From Anniella stebbinsi (taxonomy: Eukaryota; Chordata; Lepidosauria; Squamata; Anniellidae): DNA of 64,000 nt. The translations under genes and the position numbers were made by a program. The notes below the pieces were generated by a model. That model saw only the letters and a list, made by a program, of their open reading frames with translations, was not told where the DNA came from and did not search any database. The DNA is taken from the NCBI GenBank assembly GCA_029215795.1, contig JARDYH010000004.1, forward strand, positions 216,606,517-216,670,516, in the 5' to 3' direction. Shown one piece after another: positions 34,834 through 47,159 of this stretch; the first letter of the stretch is position 1, and each line of letters begins with the position of its first letter.

Positions 34834-35010
34834 TATTGTGGCAGTGCAGCTGGGAATTCTGCACAGACTACATTTAGAATGTGTGTTGTATGGAAGGCAA
34901 AGCATGTTTTCCAAGAGCCCCAAAGTCTTGGAAAGGCATTAATCTTAAATGTTAAGCTGAATTTATTGGGGAATTTAATTTGAGTTCTACAGGCTGGTTT
35001 GCAAAACAGC
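34834..35010. repeat. Local duplication, copy 2
   Basis: Direct, diverged copy of 34405-34580; CAGTGCAG is at 34842 against 34413 in the first. Confidence 0.65.
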
Positions 35011-35109
35011 CCTTTTTGTCATAGAGATAATAAAGGACTGCAAGTCCAGTCCTGCTCTGCAAAATCAGCAATGGGCTATACGCCGGAAAAAGATTGTATA
35101 GATTTGAAC

Positions 35110-36364
35110 TAGAAATGTGCACGGACGGAAAAATCGAATCAGATTTTTTAAAAAAATCGGATTGGAGAAAATCGGAGGTCCGCTGTATCGGATCCGATTC
35201 CGATACAAAAATCGGACGGCCGATTTTGTATTGGTTCCGATTCCGAAACAAAAATCGGACGGCCAATTTTGTATCGGATGCCATTTTGAATGTATTTCTC
35301 CATAGCCTAGTATTGTGTTACAAAAATGCCTATAACTTTTTCATTTTTAAAGATAGAAGGATGAAACCTGGGCACTTTGTAGATGGGTTAGGGGTAGTTA
35401 TCTGTGAGAAATTTCAGAAAGATTGGTTCAGGCATTTTGTGGCTATGAATTTTTTAGATCAAAAGTTAAAACAACACAGAGTTTTGACAGATAAAAGAGG
35501 GAGGGAGAGGCAGGGGAGGGGTGCAATTGACAGCTCAAGCCTCTGTGGAAAAACTTCTGTAACTTTTAATCTAAAAGAATTCGTATCCACCAAATGTCTG
35601 GACCTATCTTTCTGAAATTTCTCACAGATAACTATCCCTAACCCATCTACAAAGTGAGCAACTTTCAGACTTCTAACTTTTAAAATAAAAAAGTTACAGA
35701 CGTTTCTTTCCTCATTGTTTCAAAAATACCTTGCCACTACATGCCTGGACCTATCTTTCTGAAATTTCTCACACATATCAACCAAAGTGGTACCTGTAAT
35801 GTGCCCAAGTTTCCTGTTTGTATCTTTAAAAATAAAAAAGTTGAAGGCATCTGTATTTACCCCACTGCTACCCATTTTTCTAAAATTAATTGCCACACAA
35901 GGCAAGCACCTATGTTTCTGAAATTTCACACACATGGGTCCCAAAATACCACCTGCAGTGTGACAAAGTTTCATATGTGGAACTTTAAAAATGAAAAAAT
36001 TATAGGCATTCCTGGTTCATTATTAAAAAAAATAATTATTAAAAAATTCATTGCCACAAAATGCCTACACCAATCTTTCTGAAATTTCTCACAGATAGCT
36101 ATCCCTAACCCATCTACAAAGTGCCCAAGTTTCATGCGTTTATCTTTAAAAATGAAAAAGTTATAGGCGTTTTTGTAACACAATACTAGGCTATGGGGAA
36201 AAGCATTTAAAATGGCGTCCGATTTTCCCCGATACAAATCGGAGAAAAAAATACCGTATTGGGAAAAATCAGAAACCAAAATTTTTGGATCGGGATCGGA
36301 GGTCCGATTTTCAGCGATTTTAATCGGAAATCAGGTATTGGATCCGATACGATGCACACCCCTA
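35110..36364. mobile_element. Non-autonomous hAT-type foldback element (1255 bp)
   Basis: The element is flanked by a perfect 8-bp duplication, ATTTGAAC (35102-35109 and 36365-36372), the length made by hAT transposases. Its ends are TAGAAATGTGCA and, inverted, TAGGGGTGTGCA. Inside, long arms of several hundred bp are inverted copies (CACTTTGTAGATGGGTTAGG on the left, its complement on the right), and ATCGGA/TCCGAT motifs are frequent at both ends. No transposase frame is present. The short ORFs inside are broken and unrelated to known proteins. Confidence 0.8.
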
Positions 36365-36769
36365 ATTTGAACATAACCCTCTGATCTAGAAATAAAAGTA
36401 GTCATCTGTACCAGGCTTGGCAGAAGAGAGAACAAATATTCTATTGCATACATTTTATATTTGAAATATTTTTTGATGATTCAGTACAGGCTCATCAGAA
36501 ATGCATTTTTTTTGTAATTTGTAATATATACATTCTTTCCACAGAATACAGTTTCACTGCATTGATTATCAGAACAATATATAATATAGAGTTAGTAGGA
36601 TCCTGTCTTGCATTAGCCGTGATTAGTGATGGTAAACATGTAGCATGAAACAATGATTAACAACTTGGAGAGGGAAGGAGTTTTCATCCCCAGGGTTGGC
36701 TCCTAAGTTACAAGCCAGAGGTACATCAGCCTACTATAGTTTCTTCTGTACAGTTGTATGTCTGTTTTT

Positions 36770-36890
36770 CTAAGTGAACTGAAGTTTCTGGGGAGTTTTC
36801 AAAGGCAGACCCATGTACAGTGCATTGCAGAAATCTAAGCTGGTTGTTACCAGGGCATGGATAACTATAGATAAAAGTTAATCTTGCAGA
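36770..36890 (-). repeat. Interspersed repeat D fragment
   Basis: TTTTCAAAGGCAGACCCATG and GTGCATTGCAGAAATCTAAG belong to the part of this repeat that lies beyond the segments at 27600 and 52835. Confidence 0.35.
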
Positions 36891-37844
36891 ATATTTAAAA
36901 TGCTGTTAAATTGCCAATAAATATTAAATCCCATGCATACATATTCTTGCTGCTTTACTTGGCATTTCAAATTCTCCAGAGTGGGTTATTTCAGATTTTT
37001 GCTTCCTTAAAGCATAATTGCACTATTTTAATCTGCTGATAAAAGTATCGAACTCCCATATTTTGCACTGGAGCATTCTTATGTATGTAACGTATGTAAT
37101 GTAAATATGCTGCTATTGTTAAGTTAAGGCTGCCGATATCATGAAAGCACATATACCACATTTTGTAGTGGGGTTTGTAGTGGCCAGTGCATGCTATGTA
37201 TGCTATTAATTGTAATTCAAGAAACTCTGTTTTCAATTTCCTATCGGGTGTAGCGTTGTTCTTATCACTTCACGTTTCTCAATTTTAAGTGGATTTCAAA
37301 ACTAGCAGAGCCAGCCTTTCAGTATCATATTTAGGCATCTGCCTCTTATAGTAGAGGAGCAAATGATGAGATGCTCAAAATAAGGCTATACTGAGAATCT
37401 TGTTACCATGTACATATTTTTCTGCTCACATGCAGACATCTGCAATTATGTAGTACATTTATAAGCAACATTTCATCCTAACATAACAATAATGTATTGT
37501 AAACTTACCTGTCATTGTATAAATAAATGGAAAAAGTAAATATAAAAAACACATGGAGATGTGAATGTAGCTGTAAGTCTGGTTCCATGCAAACTGGGAG
37601 CCTGCCTTAGGAATGCATGCTCCCCTTTTAGAGTGAAATCCCCTTTCTGTTCCTTGTTTAGATGCAGATGTAATGTAGCCTGTTTTTCTTAGTAACATTA
37701 CCATTGTTAGCTCAGCCACAATGGCTTTTGTACACATCTACTTTCTATTTTGTACTTGTGTTGGCATCACAATACAAGAGAGCTTCTGCTATTGGGCAGC
37801 ATAAAAATGCAGTAAATAAATAAATAAATAAATCATCCTAGAAG

Positions 37845-37945
37845 AGCCTTCCCCAATTTAAAGCCTTCCACATGTTATTGACTGCAACTCTCAGCATTCC
37901 TGACCTTGCTGACTGGGGCTGATGGGAGCCGAAGGCTGCCCTAGT
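37845..37945. repeat. Foldback repeat B, truncated
   Basis: Begins CCTTCCCCAATTTAAAGCC and reaches the central GGGCTGATGGGAG, with the second arm missing. It directly follows an (AATA)n tail at 37810-37833. Confidence 0.45.
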
Positions 37946-38054
37946 ACCTTGTCTAGTATTTATTTTTGAGAAAATCTGCATGGGCAAGGAACTCATGATG
38001 GTTAGGAGCAAGAGGAACCTGATATTAGTATGCTAGGTTACCTCCCTTTATTGA

Positions 38055-38762
38055 TTTGGTTCACAAGTAATGACAAACTCTGGTTTAATTAATAATGGTC
38101 TGTAGAATCGTGGGATGCTGTTACATGTAAACCCAGAACTATGAGTTAACTATGGGTTGTTAACCATGAACAACCCACAAAGACAACCCATGCACCTGAT
38201 TTGCATGTAATGGCAGCAAATCATAGTTTAATTAAGCCACAATTTTCAACAGTTGCATGCTGGATGTGTTCTGCTGCTATTTTGAATATTCTATCTTATA
38301 TCGGACGTCACATAGCAATCCCTGATTAGGTGCTGAATATTCAAAAAGGCTGTGGAGCATGCCTGACACACACCATTGGAAATTTTAGGTTAATTAACCC
38401 ACCGTTTGCCTCCATTACATGTGAAGAGCACCATAGTTTGTTGGATTGTGAACTGTGGGTTGATTAAACCATAGGTGGTTGTTACATGTAAACCCAGATC
38501 ATAGGTTGTTCATGGATTGTTTTGACAGGCTACAGAGTCAGCAGGAAAGAATGGTAAAAAAACCACCAGCCTCTTTACATGCCAGTACTGCAGTGCCACA
38601 AGGCATTTGCCGCAAAGGCAGGGAGGGAGTGGGTAAAGGAGAAGGGAAACAAATAACTCAGGGACTGAGGAGAAAATCCATGGTTTATTCAATCCCTGGG
38701 TAGGGTAAAAAACTATGGTTTAAATCAACCATGGATTAGTGATACGTGCGAACCAGGCCATT
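38055..38762. repeat. Foldback repeat C-like (about 700 bp)
   Basis: The left end is TTGGTTCACAAGTAATGAC and the right end is TACGTGCGAACCAGGCCA. Inside, CATGTAAACCCAGA and (A)CTATGGGTTGTT/AACCCAT motifs repeat. Confidence 0.5.
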
Positions 38763-38764
38763 GT

Positions 38765-40300
38765 AACTGAAGTACATTGACTTTTGTGTGTTCTCTACTG
38801 TTACCTAATCAAAGGAGTTGCCCTTCTGCAGAGCTTGGGAATGCTGAATAAATATAAATGCCTTCTTGACTACCAGGTTATCACCCTTGTTGAGAAATTT
38901 GAGAGTACCTGTTTAAATTGGCCAGATTATAATCTTGGCTGAAAAATGGTCCAATCCTGAAGCACTCTCACCTCCAAAAGGGCTCAGAAGGTTAAAGCAG
39001 CAACTGGGCACCCCTTGTGGTATCCTATTGTTCTAAGCATCTTTACATAATGGTATCCTTCTAACTCTTCCCCTCTTGCACAGGCATTTCTTCCTCCCTT
39101 GTGAACATTTGTAACTGATTTGGGCTACATATTGAATACAACAACTGGGGAAAGTGTGCAAGCCCATGGATGCTCCCTGAGTTTAAAAAGCACTGAGCTT
39201 TTAATCATGATTGCTATTACATCTGCATTGGCGTGGAACACAGATTCCATCTCAGCTAGAATTGAAACACATTTAAATCAATCAAATGGAGTCATTACAA
39301 TAGTGCATGGGGATTGTTTTGCCATGTGAAATGATAATAGTGCATGGGGATTGTTTTGCCATGTGAAAGTGAAATATCTTCTCCCTTGTTGCTTCAGGCT
39401 CTTGCAAGTGAACTTTGCATTATTGATAATCAGAGCTTTATTCCTCACTATTTAATTCTGGGCCATCATTTATTTATTTTTGTTTAGATGGAGGGCATGA
39501 GAGTCTCAGCTCAAAAAATAGTATTTGCTTTGCCGTGTTGTTTTGAAAAAGCATCCCTTGCTCCGGAGTGCCTTCAAATAAAGCAGCGTCCCGGCCTAGA
39601 CATTGAGAGCTGTCAAATTTGGAAACAGCATTGTCAGATGAAAAAGTTGTATCCACTGTAGCTTGCTATATTTAATAAAAGGTTAATAGTACTTTTTTGT
39701 TTTGTTTTGGCAGCTTTTGTGATGACAGAGTTGTCAGCCCCACAGCATGAGGAGAACCGTAGAGCCATTATTAATAATTTATGTAGCATGGCTAGTGTAC
39801 TTCAGAAAGATTCTCATTCTTCCTCTTGTTGTTTTTTGAAGGTGGAATGTGTTGTTAAATCTAAATACACCGTTTGTCACTTTACTTGAACAACATCACA
39901 TAGCATTTTACATGACACTTTCTGAATGTTCAGAGCACTTCACATTTTAGTAATCTGAATAACAACCCCATCGGGTATGTCACTATTCTCATCATCCCCT
40001 TATTGCAGTTGGGGAATTGAGGTTGAAGATGGAGCCCTGCCTAAAGACACCTGGGATGTTCATGGCTGGGGTTAACATTTGAATTAGGGATTTTCTGATT
40101 CACAGTGTTTCTACATCAGTTCTCAAAAATGAAAGAGCATCTTGGTGTCCTTCTAATTTAGTCTGTCCATGCCTCCGCTCTTTATTCACAATCCAACAAT
40201 ATTTGTCCATTGAGTAGTATTTTCTGTTTGATTTTAGACACAGAAATAAGAACACCCATGATTTTTTGCTTACGTATTTTCAGATTGAATTAGGATAGTT
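38765..40300. other. Intron, nothing identified
   Basis: No repeat family recognised except the 37-bp duplication. Confidence 0.4.
39299..39370. repeat. 37-bp tandem duplication
   Basis: TAGTGCATGGGGATTGTTTT with GCCATGTGAAA occurs at 39301 and again at 39338. Confidence 0.85.
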
Positions 40301-40304
40301 TAAA

Positions 40305-40620
40305 TCAGGGATGGGAACCTCCCCCCCACTTTTGAGAGCCGGATTCCGTTATGGGGGGTAATCTGCCAGAAGCGACATACTTGTGTTGGGTGGGGCCAGA
40401 GCCAAAAGTGGGCAAGGCCATCCATCCTCTCTGTGTGTGTGTTTGTGTGTGTGTGTGTGTCTGTCTGTCTGTCTGTGTCTCCCACCAACTTTCCTCCCCA
40501 CCCGTGGGCTGCCAGGGAAAGGACACTTTGCTATTGCCAGAGGTCTGATCTGATCACTTGCAGAAGGCTTTTGAAAATTAGGCAAGGATTACAGGTTGCT
40601 CACCCTTGGTCTAAATGATA
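40305..40620. repeat. Repeat with internal (GT)n
   Basis: CAGGGATGGGAACCTCCCC at the left and AGGTTGCTCACCCTTGGTC at the right look like the ends of an old foldback element. A GT/TCTG microsatellite occupies 40428-40478. Confidence 0.4.
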
Positions 40621-40624
40621 AGAT

Positions 40625-42386
40625 TGAGAAAAACTTGTGTGGAAAGGGTTTTCGATAACCTTGGCACACCATATTTGCAAAACTGGGAACCAGCCTGATT
40701 TCCTAGGGTTAAGCTTGGAAGGAAGGAGACATTCCAGTGAGGAAAAATTCTGTTCTTGCTAGTGCTTTTTGATCCATCCAGGATGTATATTACTAGGTGT
40801 CCTTGTTCACACATGCACGTGAACATTTGTGTACACATGTGTCTGAACCTGTAAATATAGGGTGTGGTGCGCACGCATCAGATTATGCACTGTATTCTAA
40901 CCAATGGAGAAAATAGTGTCTTCAAATGGACTGAAGGAATTGTATTGTAGCAGTGATCTTGCTTAACTCTGCGCTAAATTGTGCCTTTGTATTTTTTTTA
41001 AAAAATAACTATTTTTCTTGCTCAACTATTTTTCTTTGTTTAAATTAACATTGGTAGATCATAGAAACAGGTTAATCTCTGTCAGAAAAAATAATGTGAA
41101 GCAGTTCTAGAACTATCATTGAGGTATCTGAATTACTGCATATTTCCCAGTTAAACCAATAAAATGCATTCTTCTCTCTTTGCACCGTTGTTTTGCAGTA
41201 GCACTGTCTTTTCTGTTACTTTCAACCTGTTACAGTTTTTCTTGAGACTAAAGAGTGAGCAAGCCTGTGCAGCCACAAGTCCTGCAGTTTTAATAAGCAC
41301 CACTAAGGAAGGTGTATCCTTTGGCCAATAGTATATGTGTCAGGTTTTATTACTCATCCTTTAAATGTGGAGAGAGAGAGAGAGAGAGTCCTAACTTTTG
41401 AGTGAATAGCCTTTTGCTGCACTTCATCCCTGCAAGCTGCAGTAACCTTGGCAGAATGTCAGGGCCATGAATGAGAAACATTGCAGAGTGGGAAGACTGA
41501 GTTTAGAGAAGGCACAAAACAGAATTGAAAAGATGTGCAAACTCGAGTAACCTTATTAAAAATTACATGGCAGTAGCGCACTGGAGGCTAATGTTGTATC
41601 CTTGCAAATTCTGCTTCCCTTCCTAGTTTGGTAGTTTCTATTCGCTATATGAGAGTGAGCGGTTGCCATCAGGGTTCACTCCATGTCATGACCCTTAGGC
41701 CTGGGAATAAGGAGTGTGTGGCTTACAATAGGTTTCTCAAGACTGTTCGTTGACCTGTCTTGATCACACTTTGTGCTAAGGTTAAGTCTTCATATAGCCT
41801 GATTTTTCTGAGGACGTCAGCAGCCTGTCGGAGTCCTACTCCTTGCTGATTTTTCCAGTGGAAAGGTGCTGTGGTTGCTAATAATCCCCTCCGACTTTCT
41901 TTTTTGTAGTACCTAATCAGAGGAAAGCTTTTCACAAAAGAAAATCCTAGGAGAGGAATGGCCCTCATTCTCATGAAGTTGGCAACTGCAATTCAAGTGA
42001 TGATATAAAGGTCAGTGATAATTTTTTTTGGGAGAAATATATCTAAGTCATGGAATTAAAGAATGTGCAAGTACCCCTACTGTTTTTAATGTTACCATGT
42101 CACTTTTTCTGTCTATATGAAAATATGAATTGTTAATGTGGAAAGTAGAAATTTGGACCACTGCAGACATAGCATTTGCTGATCCTTAACTATGGCTAAA
42201 GAATGGGAAGTGGGCCACAGACTTGTTTGTGTCCTTGCCCTGCTGCCCATGGTTTGTTATTACATTTGTCCCAGGGTACGTGCGGCTGATTTTTAGTAGT
42301 GTGTTCATTAGTTATTTCAACATATAATTGGAAACCAGTGTCTTACCTTTAGACTTTTATGTAGTGGTGAGCTGATTTTTGTCATG
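40625..42386. other. Intron, nothing identified
   Basis: Unique-looking. The 41400-41700 portion has balanced composition but no bordered exon. Confidence 0.4.
41368..41388. repeat. (GA)n microsatellite
   Basis: About ten GA units. Confidence 0.85.
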
Positions 42387-42394
42387 GTAAATTT

Positions 42395-43600
42395 TAGGGG
42401 TGTGCGCTCTGCTCCACCCATTTGGAGGTCTGCCAGTGGTCTGATCTCGTAGAGCGGATCATGGGTGGTTTAAAAAAATGATGGAGATCTTCGGTGCAGA
42501 GCGGACGGCTGTTGGACCTCCAAACTGCCCCGAAAATATCCGACCGTTTTTTAGGGTCTTTCTGAGGCTTGTATTTTAGTCACTGGGAGTCAATGGAACA
42601 GTTCTCCATATAAGGAAAAAACTCAGGTTTTGAGATTGATATCTGTGGCTAACCAATAGCCACAGATCTCCCTCCCCCTCCAATCCCAGTGTTTAGGGGG
42701 AGGGATTACAAATTATATTACTCATTTGTCCTTGCCCTGGAAGTCATTCCTTTGCAAGCTGTTTGCAGCATTAGGAAGGAAGGAGGAGAGAGTCATAGAG
42801 CTTTTGCTTGTTTGCTTGCATCCTTTTTTATTTGCATTCTTTGTCTGTGTGTCTGGTTTTCTTTGGTTCTTGTGTGTGTGCTAGTAGGGTAGTTATTCTC
42901 CAGTCCCCAAATTCCTTGCACCTTATACCCACCCCAGACTCTCCCTTTGTGTGTTATAGTGTGAGTGGGTGGGTCTGTTCTTATTTAAAAAAAACATTAA
43001 AACTTAAAAAATATATATTTAAAAATTCCTTATCTGTGTGCTGGTGTTCGCTGTGTTAGGAAAGAAGGAGGAGAGAGTCAGAGTGAGAGAGAGCTTCTGC
43101 TTGCTGAGTGTTGGTGCTTGTTTGCGTTCCTTGAACCTTAGACCCACATCAGACTCACCCTTTGTGTGTTATAGTATGAGTATGTGTGTGTTTTACTCTT
43201 ACCCCCACTAAATTTTTTTAAAAAAAAAATTCAAAAAAATCTCTTTATCTTTTCATTACAGTCCTTCTTTACATTTCACCCCACACCCCCCAGTGCTTGC
43301 TGTTAGTATGTGTGTGTGTATGTATGGGGAGATGGTTTGAGGGGGGGAAATTAAAAAAAAATCCTAAAAATCAAGGGATGAAGCTGTCTAAAGCCCTACT
43401 TAAGAGCTATCATCGTGCCAAGTTTTATATCTTTATCTTTAAAAACGAGGGAGTTGTAAGCATTTTGGTTAATCTCCATGAGCGATAATGGAGTGGTTAT
43501 CCAAAAACGGAGCGGTTTCTCCTATGGTTAATCCAGCGGGGAGGAGCAAGGGAGCTGTCCCAAATTTTGGAGTGGAGCAGACCCGCTCTGAACACCTCTA
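42395..43600. mobile_element. Second non-autonomous hAT-type element (1206 bp)
   Basis: The ends are TAGGGGTGTGCG on the left and, inverted, TAGAGGTGTTC on the right, close to those of 35110-36364. The flanking octamers GTAAATTT (42387-42394) and GTAAATTG (43601-43608) differ at one base. AGAGCGG/GGAGCGG motifs occur inside both ends. The interior carries two similar blocks (GAGAGAGTCA followed by a TTTGTGTGTTATAGT stretch, near 42788 and 43070). No transposase frame is seen. Confidence 0.75.
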
Positions 43601-43734
43601 GTAAATTGCACATATAAAACTGCATTTATTCAGAGAGCTTGAAGGGCAAATCACATACCTGTTGTAACATATGGAGCAAGTATTTGTAGGTCTTGCCAAA
43701 GGGCAAAATCTATGCGTCCTTGTTTCTTACATTG

Positions 43735-44047
43735 GTCCACTTCACATGATCAAATAAGCCATGGTTGCTTGTTTAAATTGCCAGTGCGTGGCTTCTTGTG
43801 TCATCTGAATCCTGGCGGCACAACTTGTTTGAGGCGGAAACAACCCATAATTAACCCAACAACAAGCCATGGGTTATTTGAGGGTTGTTTCTCCCTAAAA
43901 CAACCCATGCTGCCGGGGTTCGGATGACATAATAAGCTGTACCTGAGCAGATAATTAGGCTAATGATGCCCAGGACATGTTGCCGATTTAAACAAGTTAT
44001 TTAAATAAGCCATGGTGGCTGGTTTTGATTTGGTGAACTAGGTCATT
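43735..44047. repeat. Foldback repeat C-like
   Basis: AAATAAGCCATGGTTGC at 43750 is answered by AAATAAGCCATGGTGGC at 44004, with CAACCCAT and ATGGGTTATTTGAGGGTTG in the centre. The copies here are partly direct, so this may be two nested elements. Confidence 0.45.
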
Positions 44048-44899
44048 ATTTTGCAAGTTAGGAATTTAGACGTATAGGTGACTTGTGGGTTCTTCAAACA
44101 CAACATCTGTCATAATCCCCAGGCTATATTTTTATATTGTAAAGGTTCTTGCAATTGCACCTTGCATTTCTTGACACAGGTAAAATGTTAAAATTGTAAT
44201 GCAACCTTGTATGTAAGCACTAGCCTGGTAGGGAGTTACATGCAGGTAGGTGTATGGAATTCCATGCTGGTACATGGGCAGGCTGGTACAGGAGGAATGG
44301 AGCGCTCTGACCCTTCTCTGTGCTCTGGATAGGAAACAAGCAAGCTGCTACAATAATGTAATGTTGTTTTAACCCAACTGGGATTTATCTGCCTCCAACC
44401 CTATCTTCGAAGCCTAGATCTAAAACTCAGAGTGGCATCTCTGAGTGCTTAAGTCATGTGGGGTAGAATTCCCTCTCCTAGATCCTTTTCAGAAACCTCA
44501 GAGTACACAACATCAGACTAGATAAGCCAACAAAGGTAAGGGAGAGAGTCGAATAAGTAGGAAAACCCTTTCACCACCCGCAACATAGAAATGCAGCTCT
44601 CTGGTTCCTTTTCTGCCAGCTTCCAGCACACCTTTTTGCCATTTTATTTTTGGAAAGCTAGTAAATTGGGGACTTACTAACAAGGCTGTGGTAGTGTGTT
44701 TAATAGTAACAAAAACAAGCATAAGCTGCATTGCTATGTGAAAAATGATCGTCAGACTTTTTTCTTTAAACAGTATTGTATGTGAATTTGAGTTGATTTT
44801 CTCCTCCTCCCGCTTTGTCTTCACTGTTCTTTGTAAATGCTACCATTAATCAGCATATGTTAGTTGACACAAGCAGGGAGGAGGGACTTTGCCTGAAGC

Positions 44900-45192
44900 A
44901 GAATGGGTCCATCCCTTATTTGTAATCATATGACGAATGAGTCCGGCAGTAATGATGGATAGAACAGCAGCCCTGTGCATCTGCTGTCAAGCCAGCTTGC
45001 ACACTGGTACAGCAAGCTCCAGGAGATTCCAGTGCAAAGCTCTGAGTCTCGCCTGGATCGCCTGAAGGTTGTTTGTTTAATATTGGGCTGGCAGTAGTAG
45101 ATAGTCACAAGGAATAGAAGGCTTCTGTTCTCTTCTTAAAGAGAGAGATTTAAAACTTAAAATGCCTGCAGGGAACCTGAAAAATACCAGGT
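44900..45192 (+). other. Unexplained low-repeat segment, possible 5' UTR exon
   Basis: A stretch with balanced base composition and no recognisable repeat ends in ATACCAG|GTAGGATAG, a fair donor at 45193. The only acceptor-like sequences to its left are weak. It is listed because WDFY3 normally has extra non-coding 5' exons and this piece looks less like repeat than its surroundings. It may be nothing. Confidence 0.2.
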
Positions 45193-45727
45193 AGGATAGT
45201 TATTTTGTTTCCTTTCTGCATGGAAAATTTGTTGAACGTATATGTCAAATGTTCACTGTGTGAAATTGTTTTAAACATATTTTCAGTGTAAGATTTCTGG
45301 GTCTGTTAGACACTAAAAACAAACACAGCACAGGAAGGCTGTCAAGCATTTATGTGGAAAGAAGTTTGTATAGTCAAATTTTATATTGTTTCTTTTAATG
45401 GTAATAAAGCAATCATTGTTCACATTGAGATACTCCTATCACAAATGCTTCTTTCTGTTTGATCCTGCACTGAACATGGATAATGGTTTGTTCTATGTTA
45501 CATTGCTATGGAAATGGTATTAATGTGTAGCCAAGTGGGTTTTTTCCCCCCTCCTTGCATTTTTGCACTTGTGAAAATTGGGTCACAGGGAAACTTCACA
45601 CTATGTTGTGTGTGTGTGTGTTTACCTATGCTATTTAATATAAAGCTAACTAATGACTAAAATAAAACTTGTTAGATAAAATTTCTAATTCATCTCATGC
45701 CTCTTTCCTTTTGTCTGGAGCAGTGAT

Positions 45728-45955
45728 TGGAAGGGCCGTGGCTTAGTAGTAGTAGGAATGTGGCTTAATGGGAAAGTACATGCTCAGTAGCAGAGCACCT
45801 GCTTTCATGCAGAAGGCCCCACGTTCGATTCCTAGGATCTCTAGGTAGGGCTAGGAAAGAATCCTGACTGAAACCTGCCAGTCAGTGTCAACAATACTGG
45901 GCTAGTCCAATGGTCTGACTCAGTATAAGGCAGCTTCCTATATTTCTGTTCATTA
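45728..45955 (+). mobile_element. tRNA-derived SINE
   Basis: The head has a box-A-like GTGGCTTAATGGG/GCAGAGCACCTGC and a box-B-like CGTTCGATTCC at 45822-45832. The tail reads GTCTGACTCAGTATAAGGCAGC. This is the pattern of a tRNA-derived SINE common in squamates. It is not a functional tRNA gene, because it lacks a foldable acceptor stem and carries a long non-tRNA body. A small local duplication (GGCTTA...GTAG) lies at its 5' end. Confidence 0.7.
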
Positions 45956-45959
45956 TATA

Positions 45960-46975
45960 GTCCTCTTGTCACCAGAAAATGCAGCACTATGAGTACTCTG
46001 TAAATCTGCATATTGATTTAACATTTTACTAATGTAGTCCAGCTGCATTGTTATGGTAAAACAGGTTAATAAAAGCAATAGCATTTAAACAAAAACAACA
46101 ACTTATGTATTTTTGGTATTCCCCTGTTTTTAATCATATGGTATACCTGTTGTGATTGGGAATGAATGTTTTGTGTGGAACCATTTGTAAATCATGTAGT
46201 TTCTCTGTGAAAGTAATGTGTGTGAGAGAAACAGCTGGAGAAACATGGATTGGATATTTATTGCAGTAACAATCTTGGTGCCAGTGTTATAACTCACCAC
46301 CATGTTCACCCCATTGCAAATAGACTGGGATCACTTGTCAGTCTCTTATCTTTTGTATCTGAAGTATTTAAAAGGATTGATCTCCCACCAAACCAACCCC
46401 TGTGATTGTTTTGGCTTCAGTTTCTTCTCTGCTCTCCAGCGATCTTTATTATAGAGCACCTTACTCTTTTCAGCTCTTTCTGTTCTTTGGATGCTATCTG
46501 TGTGCTCAGTTGTAGAGAAGTTAGGTACAAAGGATCCTGTCTCAGATCACTGCTGGGTTCCTACCAGATTCTGTGACCTTCTGCCATCAACTTGTTTTAG
46601 ATTCTAGAAAGCTGATTGGCCACTTGTCTGTTGCACATCCTAAAATCCCTATTGTAACTGACTTTAAAGTGGCCATTCTAGAGCAAAAGAAGTTCAGAGG
46701 GTGATTACAACATGGCATCTTTAAATTACAATTCATCAGGACGTTCGATTCTATCTCCTGCAGTTTGATTTTTTAAAAATTATCATATACTGTATGTGTT
46801 AATTAGTTTACTCCCAGGCCTGAGGTTCTGCACCCTTGCAGGCCATGAACTTTTTGTACTGCATAATTATATCTGCTTAGGGTCTAAACAGACTTCTGTA
46901 AAGCTTTCTTTGTACATGCAAGGTTACTAAGCCTCATTGCTTGAATGTTAAGGCTCACTTCTGCTTTCTGTAAAC
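45960..46975. other. Intron, nothing identified
   Basis: AT-rich, no open frame of note. Confidence 0.4.
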
Positions 46976-46980
46976 ATCCT

Positions 46981-47153
46981 ACAATCACCCTGTTCATAGG
47001 TTGTGAGTGTAATGTCATAACCTGGACACTAGGTTTAACCTAGAGTTTACCCAAGAACAAATCATAGATTAATTCTGGGTTGTTTAACTCCTAAACAACA
47101 TAGAGTGTCCAGGTTTGGACGTTATGCTCACAAGCTACGAACAGGGTAATTGT
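46981..47153. repeat. Foldback repeat C-like (173 bp)
   Basis: ACAATCACCCTGTTCATAGG pairs with CTACGAACAGGGTAATTGT, and CCTGGACACTAGG pairs with AGAGTGTCCAGG. Confidence 0.6.
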
Positions 47154-47159
47154 AGGTTG

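Larger units (their letters stand above)
36373..38050. other. Intron, little identified
   Basis: Apart from the repeat D piece at 36770 and the (AAAT)n at 37812 nothing is recognised. Confidence 0.4.

Noticed and set aside
45750..45835. Possible tRNA gene
   Set aside because: Box A and B are present but the rest is a SINE body and tail, and no cloverleaf can be formed.
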